From the NCBI GenBank assembly GCA_949285605.1, contig CASDZI010000002.1, positions 38,335 through 102,334 of the forward strand: 64,000 nucleotides of DNA, given 5' to 3'. Within the stretch, counting starts at the first letter, position 1; each line of letters starts with the position of its first letter. Position numbers and translations under genes: made by a program. Below are positions 63,890-64,000 of this stretch, in pieces. The notes below the pieces were generated by a model. That model saw nothing but the letters and a program-made list of their open reading frames with translations. It was not told the origin of the DNA and did not search any database. The DNA is from an uncultured Christensenella sp. (GTDB lineage Bacteria > Bacillota > Clostridia > Christensenellales > DTU072).

Positions 63890-64000
63890 AAATATGTTAC
63901 TGTAGTTATCGAAAATCCTATTCCGATGAAAGTTTTTAATCTACCGGAACCGTCACAAGTTATTGAGCCGTATTATTTCGGTGAACCTGTGACGAAGAAA
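63890..64000 (+). pseudogene. fragment resembling the C-terminal part of a phage-type DNA methyltransferase (runs off the window)
   Basis: After an in-frame stop at 63887, the frame reads KYVTVVIENPIP, then MKVFNLPEPSQVIEPYY and FGEPVTKK to the window edge. The IENP...QxIxPYxFG pattern is one I associate with small phage DNA methylases. The N-terminal catalytic part is missing to the left, so this is either a truncated gene or one that starts at the ATG 63926. No ribosome site is visible. Confidence 0.4.

Overview
The window looks like chromosomal DNA from a Clostridia-type Firmicute, probably an uncultured gut lineage (order uncertain; Christensenellales-like is a guess). The grounds are strong AGGAGG-type ribosome sites, a Spo0A-type DNA-binding domain, a YyaC-type sporulation protein, a single-chain clostridial PurL, type III glutamine synthetases, an AmaP/Asp23-type protein and an oxygen-detoxifying flavodiiron-rubredoxin system. 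Most of the window is housekeeping. Three stretches stand out: a tRNA-centred repeat region (39.3-40.2 kb), a cluster of secreted lipoproteins (56.6-63.4 kb) and a mobile-element remnant at the right end.

Layout. 1-2.7 kb: end of a histidine operon (hisH partial, hisA, hisF, hisIE). 2.7-10 kb: a GH27 glycosidase, an alpha/beta hydrolase, a PepV-type dipeptidase, gltX with a thiamine pyrophosphokinase, and a membrane-anchored surface protein. 10-14 kb: the first glutamine synthetase III, a HAD phosphatase and an unrecognised protein. 14-21.5 kb: an AI-2E-family permease, a CvpA-like protein with a large exported partner, yyaC and ftsH. 21.5-32.6 kb: a purECFMNHDL operon on the minus strand that takes PRPP to IMP, behind a leader that ends in an intrinsic terminator (a likely attenuator). 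32.6-39.2 kb: a lipid kinase, a Spo0A-like regulator whose receiver lacks the phosphorylation site, AmaP, rubredoxin plus a four-domain flavodiiron fusion, a GtrA-like protein and an esterase. 39.3-40.2 kb: one tRNA-Arg(ACG) inside tandem duplications and hairpin repeats. 40.2-41.5 kb: a CsoR-type repressor with a visible operator, overlapping an EamA transporter. 41.5-50.8 kb: nitrogen and amide metabolism, with glnA plus an ANTAR regulator on the minus strand and, divergently, glnN-asnB-guaA-pyrG. In that second set glutamine is made and then used as amide donor by the next three enzymes. 50.8-56.5 kb: a P-type ATPase, a tiny cysteine-rich protein and a CoA-disulfide-reductase/rhodanese/TusA-like fusion.

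56.6-63.4 kb is the most unusual part. Three consecutive minus-strand genes encode secreted, apparently lipid-anchored proteins: an S41-type (TSPc) protease, a perforin-like MACPF protein with a C-terminal DUF6273-like domain, and a clostripain-family (C11) protease. They are followed by a chimeric ORF made of a beta-helix surface-protein start and the back half of a GNAT acetyltransferase. A pore-former flanked by two proteases is the best candidate here for an undescribed system. The last 450 bases hold palindromic repeats and a fragment resembling the end of a phage-type DNA methyltransferase, so the cluster may sit at the edge of acquired DNA.

Regulation readable from the sequence includes good sigma-A promoters before most units, many intrinsic terminators (several shared by convergent genes), a CsoR operator, a candidate 0A box inside the spo0A-like promoter, a 20-bp leader hairpin before the second glnN, and at least three genes that appear to have almost no 5' leader and no Shine-Dalgarno site. 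All assignments are by eye from motifs; no database search was run.
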